From Streptomyces thinghirensis (GTDB taxonomy: Bacteria; Actinomycetota; Actinomycetia; Streptomycetales; Streptomycetaceae), in assembly GCA_021502835.1 (NCBI GenBank), contig JAKFGP010000069.1:1-64000 (forward strand): DNA of 64,000 nucleotides, read 5' to 3'. The position numbers and the translations under genes are program-made. Positions 37,278 through 48,872 of the stretch are shown here, piece after piece (the stretch's first letter is position 1; every line of letters begins with the position of its first letter). Below the pieces are notes generated by a model, which made no database searches, was not told the origin of the DNA, and was given only the letters and a program-made list of their open reading frames with translations.

Positions 37278-37328
37278 CGTCGGGAGCGTCGCCGTTTCGG
37301 TCACTGGCGCCGGGATAGCCGTAGCGTC

Positions 37329-39127
37329 ATGAAGGACGGCGACGATCAGCGCACGGCGGCGCCGGACCCGTCGTGTCCTCCCTGGGCCCCTGCGCGAGTA
37401 CGCGGTGCTCGCCGACGGCGAGCGGGGCGGTCCTGGATCCCCGGGGCCGGATCGTCTGGCTGTGCGCCCCGCGGTGGCACGATGACGCGGTGTTCGCGGC
37501 GCTCATCGGCGGGGCCGGGCACTTCAACGTGGAGCCGGCCGACCCCTGGCACGTCTGGGGCGGCTCCTACGAGGAGGGCACGCTGATCCGGATAGCCGGT
37601 GGGTGACCTCCGGGTGCGTGATCGAGTGCCGTGAGGCGCTCGCCCTGCCGGCCCGCACCGACCGGCTCGTTCTGTTGCGCCGGATGCGGGTGAAGCGGGG
37701 CGAGGCACGCGGCCGCGCCTGGATCTGGACCCAGGCCCGGCTTCGGGAACGGCCGGATGCGCCACCCCCGGCAGGAGCACGGGGTGTGGGACGGCCGAGG
37801 CGGAAGGGCTGCGGATGCGGCTCGCCGGGGCGCCGGATGCGGTCTGGCGGGCCGGCGGTGGGCTGTGCGGCGAGTTCCGACTGCGCGAGGGCGAGACCCA
37901 CGACCTGGTGCTGGAACTGGCCGTGGGGGCGGGAGACCGACCGCTCGACGCCGACGCGCTGTGGCGGTCCACGGAACGCGAGTGGCAGCGGGCCGTCCCG
38001 GACTGCTCGCGGCTGGTCGCGCCGCGCGACGCCCGGCACGCGTACGCCGTACTGCGCGGACTGACCAGCGTCTCCGGCGGCATGGTCGCCGCCGCCACCA
38101 CGTCCTCGCCGGAGCGGGCCAACAGCGGACGCAACTACGACTACCGCTACGCGTGGCTCCGCGACCGTGCTACGCCGGTCTCGCGGTCGCCGCGCACGGC
38201 CCGCACCCCCTGGTCGACGACGCCGTGCGCTTCGTCGCCGAGCGCATTCTCGAGGACGGTGGGACAAGGTCCGTCTCCGCCTACACGGTCGACGGGCTGC
38301 CGGTCGGCGGGGAACGCCTCGCCGCGGCTGCCCGGCTATCCCGGCGGCACCGACCATGTCGGCAACGACGCGGCACCCAGTTCCAGCTGGACACCCCCGG
38401 CGAGGCGCTGCAGTTTCCTCGCCGCGCCGCCGCGCACGACCGGCTGATCGAGGACGAACGGCCGGCGCCGCCGTCGCGGTGGACGTCGTGGAGCGGCAGC
38501 ATGAAGCCGGACGCCGGGCTGTGGGAGCTGAGGACTGCGGTGGACCCACTCGCGGCTGAGCGTGGTGTGCGGTCTGCGGCGGATGGCGGAGGTGCTGCCC
38601 GGGACGGCGGGGCAGTGTTGCAAAACGCTGCTCGCCGACACCGTGTTGTGGGAGACCCGGCGCCGGTGCCCGGGCGCCCACGGCCGCTGGCGGCGGGCCG
38701 CCGACGACGACGGGCCGAGGCCGCGCTGCTCGAGCCGATGGCCCGCGGCTGCGCGTTCGGGGACGACGACGGTGCGGCCACCCGCGCCTACATCGAGTCC
38801 CGGCTGGCCGAGGACGGGTACCTGTACCGCTTCGAACACCCCGTGGAGCCGCCCGGTGACGCCGAGGGGGCCTTCCTGCTCTGCGGTTTCACAATGGCGC
38901 TCGCCACGCACCGGTCGGGATCGACCAACGCGTTCCGCTGGTTCGAGCGCACCCGGGCGGCCTGCGGACTGCCCGGGGTTGTTCGCCGAGGAGTTCGACG
39001 TGCGCCAGCGGCAGCCGCGCGGCAATCTCCCGCAGGCCTCGTGCACGCGATGATGCTGGAGTGCGCTGGCCGCCCGGCCGACGAGTCGGCGCTGCCCCGA
39101 CCGCTCGGGCGCCCGCCCCGGTCGATC
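37329..39127 (+). CDS. Glycoside hydrolase family 15 protein (glucoamylase/trehalase-like)
   Basis: About 600 residues. The start at 37329 is MKDGDDQRTAAPDPSCPPWA, then LREYAVLADGERGAVLDPRG and RIVWLCAPRWHDDAVFAALI, the N-terminal beta-sandwich. The catalytic barrel: ERANSGRNYDYRYAWLRDQC followed by YAGLAVAAHGPHPLVDDAVR, GYPGGTDHVGNDAGTQFQLD, then DAGLWELEDRWWTHSRLSVV in a frame-broken stretch (Glu of E-x-x), MARGCAFGDDDGAATRAYIE, RFEHPVEPPGDAEGAFLLCG, and FVHAMMLECAGRLADE. It hydrolyses alpha-glucosides, trehalose in some actinobacteria. No signal peptide. The stop is unclear; coding character fades after 39110. Confidence 0.83.
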
Positions 39128-39553
39128 CGTGCGGGGCGACCGCCCCGAGGATCCCTGCGTCGGGCCGCCGCCCGGCCGGGCTCCGGCGTGGCCCCGGCAG
39201 TGCAGCCCGGAGGCAGCCGGCCGAGCCGAACCCGTCGCCTCCGCTCCTGCCACGCGCGCGGGGCCCCGGCAGCCGACCGCCGGCCCACCTCAACAGCCGC
39301 CCCAGCCACGCCCCTGCCCAGGCAGTCGCCCCGGCCGGGTCCGTCCGAGGCAGCCGTCCCCAGCCAGGCCCGTAGGTCGCCGCCCCCAGACCTGGGCTGG
39401 TCAGCCGTCCCCAGCCAGGCCCGCTAAGGTCGCCGCCCCAGCCGGACCCGTCAGGCAGCCGCCCTCAGCCAGCCCGCCAGGTCGCAGGCCCCAGCCAAGC
39501 CCGTCAGGCGGCCGTTCCAGCCGGATCCCGATGGATCGGCGCTGCCCCGTCTG
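39128..39553. other. Low-complexity C/G region between convergent genes
   Basis: No gene is supported here. The sequence is built from variants of CCCCAGCCAGGCCCG and GTCGCCGCCCC. Any reading frame gives Pro/Ala/Arg-rich nonsense. The repeated part is listed separately. Confidence 0.6.
39351..39439. repeat. 51-bp-period direct repeat, two copies
   Basis: CAGCCGTCCCCAGCCAGGCC at 39351 recurs at 39402, each followed by CG(C)TA(A)GGTCGCCGCCCC. The copies are nearly identical over about 36 bp. Further degenerate copies (CCCCAGCCAAGCCCG and similar) continue to about 39520. Function unknown; it may arise from an iterated terminator-like element. Confidence 0.6.
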
Positions 39554-40694
<1,141 letters not shown>

Positions 40695-40702
<8 letters not shown>

Positions 40703-42833
40703 CCGTTCCGCCCCCGACCAAGCGGGCACCGTGGCCGACAGCACGCGATCGGGCCGATCGGCAGGTTCGATGGCGTACGCTGGTCGCGTGCCAGACGGCG
40801 TTGGCGACGCCGCCGCGCCCACGATGCCGATCTCGCCGACGCCCTTGATGCCGACCGGGTCGTCCGGGTCGGGGTCGTCCACCCAGTCCGCCTCGACGTC
40901 CGGGACGTCGGCGTGCGTGGCGAGTGGTAGCCGGCGAGGTCGGGGCCGTAGAGGCCGCCGCTCGCCCGGTCCCGGACCGCCTCTCGTGCAGGGCCACGGA
41001 GATGCCCCAGACCATGCCGCCGACCAACTGATTGCGGCGGTGAGCGGGTTGACGATCCGGCCCGCCGCGAAGATGCCGAGCATGCGGCGCACCCGTACTC
41101 GCCGGTGGCGGTGTCCACGGCGACCTCGGCGAACTGCGCGCCGAAGGAGTGCCGTTCCTTCTGCGCGAGGGCGCCGAGGGCCGCGTGGTGTCGGAGCGTA
41201 CGGTGATGCCCCCTCCGGCGGGATGCTCGTGCCCAGGGCGAGCCTTTCCCGCAGTTCGCGGGCCGCCCCGGTGATCGCCCACGCCCAGGAGCGGGTGCCC
41301 ATCGAGCTGCCGGCGATCATCGCCGGTCCGAAATCGCTGTCCCCGATGCGGACCCCGGACCTGCTCGGGCGTGACGTCCAGCGCGTCGGCGGCCACCAGG
41401 GTGAGCGGCGGTACGGGCGCCGGTGCCGATGTCGGCGGCGGCGATCCGCACGGTGAAGGTGCCGTCGGCCTCCGCGGTCACGAGAGCGGTGGACGGCCCG
41501 CGCCCGTTGGAAGGACGCCGCGGCCGTGCTGGTGCCCAGCAGCCAGCGCCCGTCGCGGCGCACCCCGGGACGCGGATCGCGCTCCGCCCAGCCGAAGCGG
41601 CGCGCTCCTCGTTGAAGCAGGCGGCCGGGTTGCGGCCGCTGAACGGCAGTCCGGAGACCGGGCCGACCTCCGGCCGTTGCGCAGGCGCAGGTCGATCGGG
41701 TCGACGCCGCAGCGCTCGGCGAGTTCGTCGAACGCCGACTCGATCGCGAAGGACCCCGGCGCCTCACCCGGCGCGCGCATGAACGTCGGGGACGGCACGT
41801 CGAGCCGTACGACGTGGTTGGCCGTGCGGTGGCGCCGGCGTCGTACATCACCCCGGCGACACCGGCGCCGGGCTCGACGAACTCGTAGACGGTCGACGTC
41901 TGGTTCAGCGAGCGGTGTTCCAGTGCGCGCAGCCGGCCGACGGCGCCGGCGCCGAGCCGGACGTGCTGGTGGTGGGGCTGCGGTACCCGGCCGAAGCGAG
42001 AACATCCGTCGACGGGTCATGACCACGCGCACCGGACGGTGCAGCACGGTCGCGGCCATCACCGCCGGACACCTGGTGGGCGCGCAGGCCCTTGCTGCCG
42101 AAGCCGCCGCCGACGTGTTCGGAGCGCACCCGCACCGAGGACTCGTCGAGGGAGAACATCTTCACGAGTTCGCCCTGGATCCAGGTGGTGCCCTGGTTGG
42201 AGTCGACGACCTCCAGCCGGCCGCCGTCCCACAGGGCGGTGGCCGCGTGCGGCTCCATCATGCTGTGGTGCTCTTCGGGGTGGTGTACTCCTCGTCCACC
42301 ACGACGGCGGACGCCGCCAGGCCGGCCGCCAGGTCCCCTTCTCGGTCTCCGCGGGCATGTGTCCGTCGGCCGGGTAGGCGTCGGGGCGGTCGGCGGAGAG
42401 CGTGATGTCGTGCGGTTCCGTGTCGTACGTGACGACGAGGGCCTCGGCGGCCTCCCTCGCCTGCTCGGGCGTCCCGGCGACGACGAGGGCGACCGGCCAT
42501 CCGCGTGCGGCACCCGGTCGTTCTGGAAGACGGCGGCGGTCGGGTCCGGCGGAATGCCCAGCATGCCCACGTAGTCGGTGTCGACGCGCGGGGCGTTGCC
42601 GTGGTGGAGGACGGCGAGCACGCCGGGCATGCCGAGGACGGGGTCGGTGTCGATGGAGCGGATGCGGCCCGGGCGACGGTGGACAGCACCAGCCAGCCGT
42701 GCGCGAGGTCGGCGAAGGGTATCTCGCCGGCGTAGCGGGCCGCTCCGGTGACTTTGTCGCGGCCCTCCACACGCGTGTGCGCGGTGCCGACGGCGCCCTT
42801 CGCCGTCGTAGGACCGGTCGTGGCGGTGGTCAT
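40695..42833 (-). CDS. Xanthine dehydrogenase family, molybdopterin-binding subunit
   Basis: About 710 residues. [20 protein letters not shown] is followed by RVEGRDKVTGAARYAGEIPF, the entry signature. DTDPVLGMPGVLAVLHHGNA, EEYTTPKEHHSMMEPHAATA (substrate-binding region), TWIQGELVKMFSLDESSVRV, SEHVGGGFGSKGLRAHQVS (Mo cofactor glycine loop), VPSPTFMRAPGEAPGSFAIE (R-A-P-G motif), and VGIKGVGEIGIVGAAA near residue 660, whose G-x-G-E carries the catalytic Glu. The reaction is hydroxylation of a purine, aldehyde or related heterocycle. The start overlaps the upstream FAD-subunit stop in ATGA. It is the YagR/PaoC-like large subunit, separate from the FAD and FeS chains. Confidence 0.9.
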
Positions 42834-43823
42834 CGGGCGGCCTCCTCGGCGAGTTCGGTCAGGACGGCCACCACGAGGTTGCGCATGAGGGTCACCTTGT
42901 ATCCGTTGTCGGGCAGCGGCCTGGCGGCCGCGAGTTCGGCGTCCGCGGCGGCGGCGAAGGTCTCCCCGTCGGCCGGTCGGCCGATCAGCACCTCCTCGGC
43001 CGCGCGGGCCCGCCAGGGCCGGGAGGCGACCGCGCCGAAGGCCAGCCGCGCGTCGCGCACGACGCCGCCCTCGACGTCGAGCGCGGCGGCGACCGAGCCG
43101 ATCGCGAAGGCGTACGAGGCGCGCTCGCGCACCTTGCGGTAGCGGGAGCGGGCGGCGACCGGGGCGGGCGGCAGGGCGATGCCGGTGATCAGCGCGCCGG
43201 GCGGCAGGGCGGTCTCCCGGTCCGGGGTGTCGCCGACGGGGAGGTAGAAGTCGGCGAGCGGTGACTCGCCCGGACCGTCGGCGGTTTCGTAGGTGACGAC
43301 CGCGTCGAAGGCCGCGAGGGCGACGCCCATGTCCGAGGGGTGCACGGCAACGCAGTGGTCGGAGGCGCCCAGGATGGCGTGGTTGTGGTGCTCACCCGTG
43401 ATCGCGGGACAACCACTGCCGGGGACACGCTTGTTGCACGGCTTGCTCACGTCGGTGAAGTAGCCGCAGCGGGTGCGCTGGAGCAGGTTGCCGCCGACGG
43501 TGGCCATGTTGCGCAGCTGCCCGGAGGCACCGGCCAGCACCGCCTGGGTCAGCGCCGGGTAGGAGCGGCGCACTTCCGGGGTGGGCGGCGAGGTCGCTGT
43601 TGGTGACGGTCGCGCCGATGCGCAGGCCGCCGTCGGCGGTCGGCTCGATGCCGTCCAGGGGGAGTTCGCGGACGTCGACGAGCCGGGCGGGGCGTTCGAC
43701 GCCGGTCTTCATCAGGTCGACGAGGTTGGTGCCGCCGCCGAGGAAGCGGGCTTCCGGGTCGGCGGCGAGCAGCGCCACCGCACCGGAGACGTCGTCGGCG
43801 CGCTCGTATCCGAACTCCCTCAT
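42830..43823 (-). CDS. Xanthine dehydrogenase family, FAD-binding subunit
   Basis: About 330 residues, mostly in one frame. [20 protein letters not shown] is followed by [20 protein letters not shown] (FAD pyrophosphate loop), [40 protein letters not shown] (second FAD motif) and [20 protein letters not shown] with three Cys. This Cys-bearing insert, CGYF...C-N-K-R...G-C, matches PaoB/YagS-type subunits that bind an extra 4Fe-4S cluster. The C-terminal domain ends [13 protein letters not shown]. Start and stop overlap the neighbours by 4 bp each, so the three subunits are translationally coupled. Confidence 0.92.
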
Positions 43824-44399
43824 GCGGTCGTCTCCTTCGCGCTCTTGGTATCCGCCGCGCCGTACGCCTCGGCCGCGCGGGCGACCGCCTGGACGATGGA
43901 GACATAGGCGCCGCACCGGCACAGGTTGCCGCTCATCCGCTCGCGGATCTCCTCCGGTGTCAGGGGTGGCGGTCCGGCCTCGGGCCGTACGTCCTCGGTG
44001 GCGGCGCTGGGCCAGCCGGCCGCGTGCTCCTCGATGAGGGCGATCGCCGAGCAGATCTGGCCAGGGGTGCAGTAGCCGCACTGGTAGCCGTCGAGGTCGA
44101 GGAATGCCTGCTGCACCGGGTGCAGGCGGTCGCCCTCGGCCATGCCCTCGATGGTGGTGATCTCGCGTCCCTCGGCGGCGACGGCGAGGTTCAGGCAGGA
44201 GACGGTGCGACGCCCGTCGACCAGGACGGTGCAGGCGCCGCACTGCCCCCTGGTCGCAGCCCTTCTTGGTACCGGTGAGGTCGAGGCGCTCGCGCAGGGC
44301 GTCGAGGAGGGTGGTGCGGTGGTCGACGGTCAGCTGGTGCTTCTCGCCGTTGATGTTCAGAATGACGGCGCTGGACGTCGACGAGGGCGCTGGGGCCAT
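43820..44399 (-). CDS. Xanthine dehydrogenase family, 2Fe-2S subunit
   Basis: About 192 residues. [20 protein letters not shown] begins; [20 protein letters not shown] then [20 protein letters not shown] (read across one break) gives the plant-type 2Fe-2S cluster Cys set. [37 protein letters not shown] and [20 protein letters not shown] supply the second cluster. It passes electrons from the Mo subunit to the FAD subunit. It is the first gene of the operon. No twin-arginine signal, so the enzyme is probably cytosolic. Confidence 0.92.
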
Positions 44400-44507
44400 G
44401 ATCAGCCTTCTTTGGTGTCTGTTGACCGGGAATACTGGCTGTAGGCGGTGGGGTCATCGATGGGCGGAGGCCGCCGGCCGTGGCCGCCGCTAGAGTGGAC
44501 CGGCAAC

Positions 44508-44552
44508 CGGACAACTGTCCGCTCGCTGGAAAACGTAACGGACAGCTGTCCG
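44508..44552. promoter_or_regulatory. Twin TetR operators between the xdh operon and tetR
   Basis: CGGACA-AC-TGTCCG (44508-44521) and the perfect 14-bp palindrome CGGACAGCTGTCCG (44539-44552) are two copies of one site. Their centres are 31 bp apart, about three helical turns. They lie 109 bp from the xdh start and 45 bp from the tetR start, in the only divergent space between them. Confidence 0.78.
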
Positions 44553-44596
44553 CTTAGCAAGAACGGGATTCGGCCACGAACCCGGAAGGAGGACGA

Positions 44597-45190
44597 GTGC
44601 CGCAGCCGAAGAGGGACAGGCCGGACACTCCCCGCGTTCGGACGCCCAGCGCAACCGCGAGCGGATCCTGAAAGTGGCCACAGAGGAACTGACGCGCTGC
44701 GCGGACGCCCCCCGTTGAGCGGCATCGCCAAGAAGGCGGGCGTCGGACAGGGCACCTTCTACCGCAACTTCCCGCACCGCGAGGCGCTGGTCCTGGAGGT
44801 CTACCGCTACGAGATGCAGCAGGTGGCGGACGCCGCGCCCGAGTTGCTGGCCACGCGGGAGCCCGAGCGGGCCCCTGCGTGAATGGATGGACCGCCTCGC
44901 CCGCTTCGCGATGACCAAGGCCGGTCTGGCGGACGCGATCCGGCTGGTCACCAGCGCGCCCGGCGGACCGGAGAAGCCGCGCCCCACCCCCGTCATGGAC
45001 GCGGCCCAGCTCCTGCTCCCGCGTCAACGAGGAGGCCGGCACCATCCGGCCCGGAGTCTCCGCGGACGACTTCTTCCTCGTCATCGGCGGTCTCTGGCTG
45101 ATCGATCCCGGCGAGGACCGGCAGCCGCGGGCCACCCGGTTCCTGGACTTCGTCATGGACGCGCTGCGGGCGGGAGCGCCAGGCCGGTGA
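44597..45190 (+). CDS. TetR family regulator, divergent from the xdh operon
   Basis: About 195 residues. The GTG at 44597 has GAAGGAGGA upstream. The DNA-binding core is RNRERILKVATEELTRCADA, then LSGIAKKAGVGQGTFYRNFP and HREALVLEVYRYEMQQVADA, the standard TetR helix-turn-helix with T-F-Y-R-x-F-P. The ligand domain has MDRLARFAMTKAGLADAIRL and SADDFFLVIGGLWLIDP, ending MDALRAGAPGR. Position and the two palindromes indicate repression of the molybdenum hydroxylase operon and itself. The inducer is presumably the enzyme's substrate. Confidence 0.85.
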
Positions 45191-45944
45191 CCGCGCCCCG
45201 GAAGCGGTAGCGGCGCTCGGGGCGGCCCGCCACCCCGTAGCGCAGGGAGACCTCCGCGCTGCCGACGGTGTGGAAGTACTCCAGGTAGCGGCGGGCGCTG
45301 ACCCGGGAGACGCCGGTCAGGGCCGCGCACTCGCTGGCGGACAGGGAGCCGTCGGCCGCACGCAACGTGCGTTCGACCAGCTCGGCGGTCTCCACGCTCA
45401 TGCCCTGGGCAGCGCCGGGACCGGCGCGGCCGGCGACGCTCCCGCCAGTACGCGGTCGACGTCGGCCTGGCTGCGCACCACTGTGCCGAGCAGCCGGCCC
45501 CGCTGGACGGCGTAGCGCTCCAGCCGGACCCGCAGGTCCTCGAACTCGAACGGTTTGAGCAGGTAGTCGACCACCCCGTGCCGGACGGCGCCGCGCACCG
45601 CGCCGGCCTCCCGGGCCGCGCTGATGACCATGACGTCGCAGTCGTGCCCGGCGGCGCGCAGCCGGGGGATGACGTCGAGGCCGAAGACGTCCGGCAGGTA
45701 CAGGTCGAGGAGGACGAGGTCGGGTCGCAGTTCCCCGACGGCGGCGAGCGCCTGCTCCCCGGTGCCCGCGACCCCGACGACCCGGAAGGGCTCGACGCGC
45801 TCCACGAAGGCGCGGTGGACCCGGGCCACCATGAAGTCGTCGTCGACCACGAGCACGCCGATCGCGGCGTCGGTGCCCCGGGGCCGCCGCCCCCGTCACA
45901 GCGGTCGTGGCGGCCGCGTCGGCCGTGCCGCTCGTACCCGTCAT
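45153..45944 (-). CDS. CitB/DcuR-type response regulator
   Basis: About 262 residues. After an Ala-rich leader, IGVLVVDDDFMVARVHRAFV gives the acidic pair. LRPDLVLLDLYLPDVFGLDV carries the phospho-acceptor Asp near residue 80, VMVISAAREAGAVRGAVRHG the conserved Ser/Thr region, and VVDYLLKPFEFEDLRVRLER the conserved Lys. The C-terminal helix-turn-helix reads LSASECAALTGVSRVSARRY followed by LEYFHTVGSAEVSLRYG, a domain used by CitB/DpiA regulators. The start overlaps the kinase stop (ATGA). The 3' end runs about 38 bp into the convergent tetR end. Confidence 0.9.
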   Translation of the reverse strand: MTGTSGTADAAATTAVTGAAAPGHRRRDRRARGRRRLHGGPGPPRLRGARRALPGRRGRGHRGAGARRRRGTATRPRPPRPVPAGRLRPRRHPPAARRRARLRRHGHQRGPGGRRGARRRPARGGRLPAQTVRVRGPAGPAGALRRPAGPAARHSGAQPGRRRPRTGGSVAGRAGPGAAQGMSVETAELVERTLRAADGSLSASECAALTGVSRVSARRYLEYFHTVGSAEVSLRYGVAGRPERRYRFRGAVTGLALPPAARP

Positions 45945-47642
45945 GGTGCTGCTCCTTCCGCCACCGCGTCGGTGAGGTGGCTGACGGTCATGCGTGCGGT
46001 GAACATGGCACCCTCGGGGGTGTTGGTCACCGAGATCTCACCGCCGTGGCGCTCGCAGACCAGCCTGGTCAGCGCCAGGCCGATGCCGCGCTCGCCCTGC
46101 CGGGCGGCCTTGGTGGTGAAGCCGTGGGGAGAAGACCTCGCGGGCCAGTTCCGGCGCCACGCCGGGCCCGGAGTCGCGGACCACGATCTCGACGCTGGAG
46201 GCGTCCTGGCGCAGCTCGACCTCCACCCAGGCGCCGTGGTCGCCATCGGGCGCCCTGGCGGCGTCCAGGGCGTTGTCGACGAGGTTGCCGACCACGGTCG
46301 CCACGTCCGCGGCGTCCTCCGGGGGCGAGCCGGTCGAGCGCCGTGCGGTCGGACACCCGCAGGGCGACCCTGCGCTCGGCCGCCAGGGAGGACTTCGCCG
46401 TCAGCAGCGCGGCCACGGCGGTGTCACGGACCCGGCGGCTGAGGGTGACGTCCAGGGACTGGCGGCGCTGGTTGAGCGCGCGGATGTAGCGCACCACCTC
46501 GTCCTGCTCGCCGATCTGGATGAGTCCGGAGATGGTGTGCAGTTGGTTGGCGAACTCGTGGGCCTGGGCGCGCAGCAGCTCGGAGGTGCTGCGGAAGGAG
46601 CCGATCTCCCGTTCCAGGCGGGCCAGTTCGGTGCGGTCGCGCAGGGTGGTGACCGAGCCGAACGGGCGGCCGTCCTTGGTGACGGTCATGCGGTTCATCA
46701 CCAGGACCCGGCCGTGGCGGACCACGACCTCGTCGCGTGGTTCGGCCCCGTCCGCCGCGGCCCCGGCCAGGACGTCGCGCAGCCGTCCGTCGATGCCGAG
46801 GCCGTCCAGGCTCTGGCCCACGCAGTCGGCGGGCAGGTCGAGCAGGCGCCGGCCCATCTCGTTGACCAGGGTCAGCCGGTGCTGCGGATCGAGGGCGACC
46901 ACGCCCTCGGCGATGCCGTACAGCATGGCCTCCCGGTGCTCGGCGAGCCCGGCGATCTCGCGCGGTTCCAGGCCGAGGGTCTGCCGTTTGACGCGCCGGG
47001 CGAGGAGCCGGGAGCCGGCCACGCCGAGGCCGCTGGCGATACCGAGGTAGGCCAGGAGGTAGGACGAGGCGCCACTGAGGCGCTGCCACACCGTCGGGTC
47101 GGCCTCGCCGACCATCACCGTGCCGAGGTGCCGGCCGAGGGTCTCGCGGGTGGCGCCGAGCACCGGGACCTGGGCGACGAGCTCACGGCTGCCGTGCACC
47201 GTCAGCGGGCCCGACCAGCCGCGCCCCTCGGCGGCACCCTCGCCGCGCGGCAGCCAGCCGCCGATCAGCGTGGGGTCGGTGGAACTGACGACGCGGCCGC
47301 CGGCGTCGGCCACCGTGACCGAGGTGACCCCGGACTGGGTCTGTGTGGAGTTCACCAGCGGGGCGAGGGCCTCCTGCGGCACGGGGCGCAGCAGCTGGCT
47401 GCGGACCAGGGGCGTGGCGGCGAGCTGCTCGGCCAGGGCGGTGACCCGGCGGCCCTCGACGCGGTTGAAGGTGGCCTTGGACTGGGCGAGCGAGACGGCG
47501 GCGACCGCGAGCAGCACGACCACGACGATGGCGAGCTGGAGGACCAGCATCTCGCCCGCGAGGGTCTGACGGCGGAAGGTGGGGCCACGGCTGACTCGAT
47601 CTCGGCTGACGGGGGCGGGCGGGTGTGCCGGCTCGCCATCAT
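45941..47642 (-). CDS. CitA/DcuS-type sensor histidine kinase
   Basis: About 560 residues. After MASRHTRPPPSAEIE and a frame break, helix 1 is MLVLQLAIVVVVLLAVAAVS. The extracytoplasmic sensor (residues about 55-180) contains VRSQLLRPVPQEALAPLVNS and VVSSTDPTLIGGWLPRGEG, the S-x-x-D-P-x-x-I-G motif of citrate/dicarboxylate sensors. Helix 2 is YLLAYLGIASGLGVAGSRLL, then a PAS region (GIAEGVVALDPQHRLTLVNE). The phosphorylation box is RAQAHEFANQLHTISGLIQI near residue 365, and the ATPase boxes are VVGNLVDNALDAAR and GIGLALTRLVCERHGGEI. It faces the tctCBA genes and likely senses a tricarboxylate. Confidence 0.92.
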
Positions 47643-47830
47643 GGCGCCCACCTGCGGCGAAGGAAAAGAGATGTGCTGTCTTCGCAATGAACCGGGGATG
47701 CGTCGGCGACGTACCGGTGATCCACCGGGCGGCCAGGCGGTGACCGCAAAGACCACAACCTCCCTTGGTTCCGCAAGGAAGACAGGCCGCTGGTCCGCAG
47801 GCACCATGTGGCCCACGTCACCCTCCCCCA

Positions 47831-47846
47831 CAGGGGCTCGCCCCTG
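47831..47846. promoter_or_regulatory. 7-bp-arm palindrome in the citA-like/tctC intergenic region
   Basis: CAGGGGC-TC-GCCCCTG lies 41 bp upstream of the tctC GTG in the 244-bp divergent gap between the kinase gene and tctC. It could be the response-regulator site or an attenuating hairpin in the tctC leader. Nothing else in the gap stands out. Confidence 0.35.
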
Positions 47847-47886
47847 ACCACTTACCGCTCTACCCAACCGACAGGTGGTGTCATAC

Positions 47887-48872
47887 GTGCGCCTGCGCAC
47901 CCCCTTGCCCTGCTCGGGGCCGCCGTGCTCGTGCTCGCGGGGCCGCCGCTGCTCTCCACGGGCAGCGACGCCGAGACCGGCACGCAGATCCCCGGCCTGC
48001 GCTTCATGGTTCCCAACACGCCGGGCGGCGGCTACGACATCACCGCCCGCACGGCCGCGAAGAACGCCGAGGACGCCGGGCTCACGCACAACATCGAGGT
48101 GTTCAACCTGCCCGGCGCGGGCGGCACCGTGGGCCTGAGCCGGCTGGTGAGCGAACACGGCAACGGCAAGCTCGCCATGTCCATGGGCCTCGGCGTGGTG
48201 GGCGCCGCCCGTTCCAACCACGCGCCCAAGACCCTCGCCGACACCACGCCGATCGCGCGGCTCACCGAGGAGCAGGACGTCGTCGTGGTCGGCAAGGACT
48301 CGCCGTACAAGACGATCGACGAACTGATCACCGCCTGGAAGAAGGACCCGGGCAAGATCCCTGTCGGCGGCGGTTCGTCGCCGGGCGGGCCCGACCACCT
48401 CGCGCCGATGCTGATGGCGCAGGCCGCCGGGATCTCCCCAAGTCCGGTCAACTACATCCCCTTCGACGGCGGCGGCGAGCTGCTCGCCTCGATCCTCGGC
48501 AACAAGGTCGGGTTCGGGGTCTCCGGTGTCGGCGAGTACCTGGACCAGATCAAGGCCGGCGAGCTGCGGGTGCTCGCGGTGACCGGCCCCGAGCGGGTCG
48601 ACGACCTGAAGGACGCGCCGACGCTGAAGGAGTCCGGCTACGACGTGGACTTCACCAACTGGCGCGGCATCGTCGCCCCGCCCGGCCTGTCGGAGGCGGA
48701 GCGGAACAAGCTGACCCGCCTGTTCGAGGAGCTGCACGACTCTCCGGAATGGAAGAAGTCCCTGGACCAGAACGGCTGGGACGACGCCTTCCTCACCGGT
48801 GACGAGTTCGGCGCGTTCCTGGAGGCCCAGGACAAGCGTGTGGTGTCGGTACTGAAGGAGCTGGGACTGTGA
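47887..48872 (+). CDS. tctC: Tripartite tricarboxylate transporter substrate-binding protein (Bug family)
   Basis: About 328 residues, in one frame after the first few codons. From the GTG at 47887 the signal is VRLRTPLALLGAAVLVLAGP, cleaved near GSDAETG. The mature N-terminus GLRFMVPNTPGGGYDITART is the Bug signature (P-x-x-P-G-G-x-x-D). Then VEVFNLPGAGG-like VFNLPGAGGTVGLSRLVSEH, PGKIPVGGGSSPGGPDHLAP, VNYIPFDGGGELLASILGNK, and DFTNWRGIVAPPGLSEAERN. It binds citrate or a similar carboxylate outside the cell and delivers it to TctAB. The stop overlaps tctB as GTGA. Confidence 0.95.

Noticed and set aside
39128..39427. C-terminal extension of the GH15 enzyme
   Set aside because: The frame stays open, but the sequence becomes repetitive Pro/Ala/Arg with no relation to the family. 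More likely the stop was missed by a frame slip near 39110.
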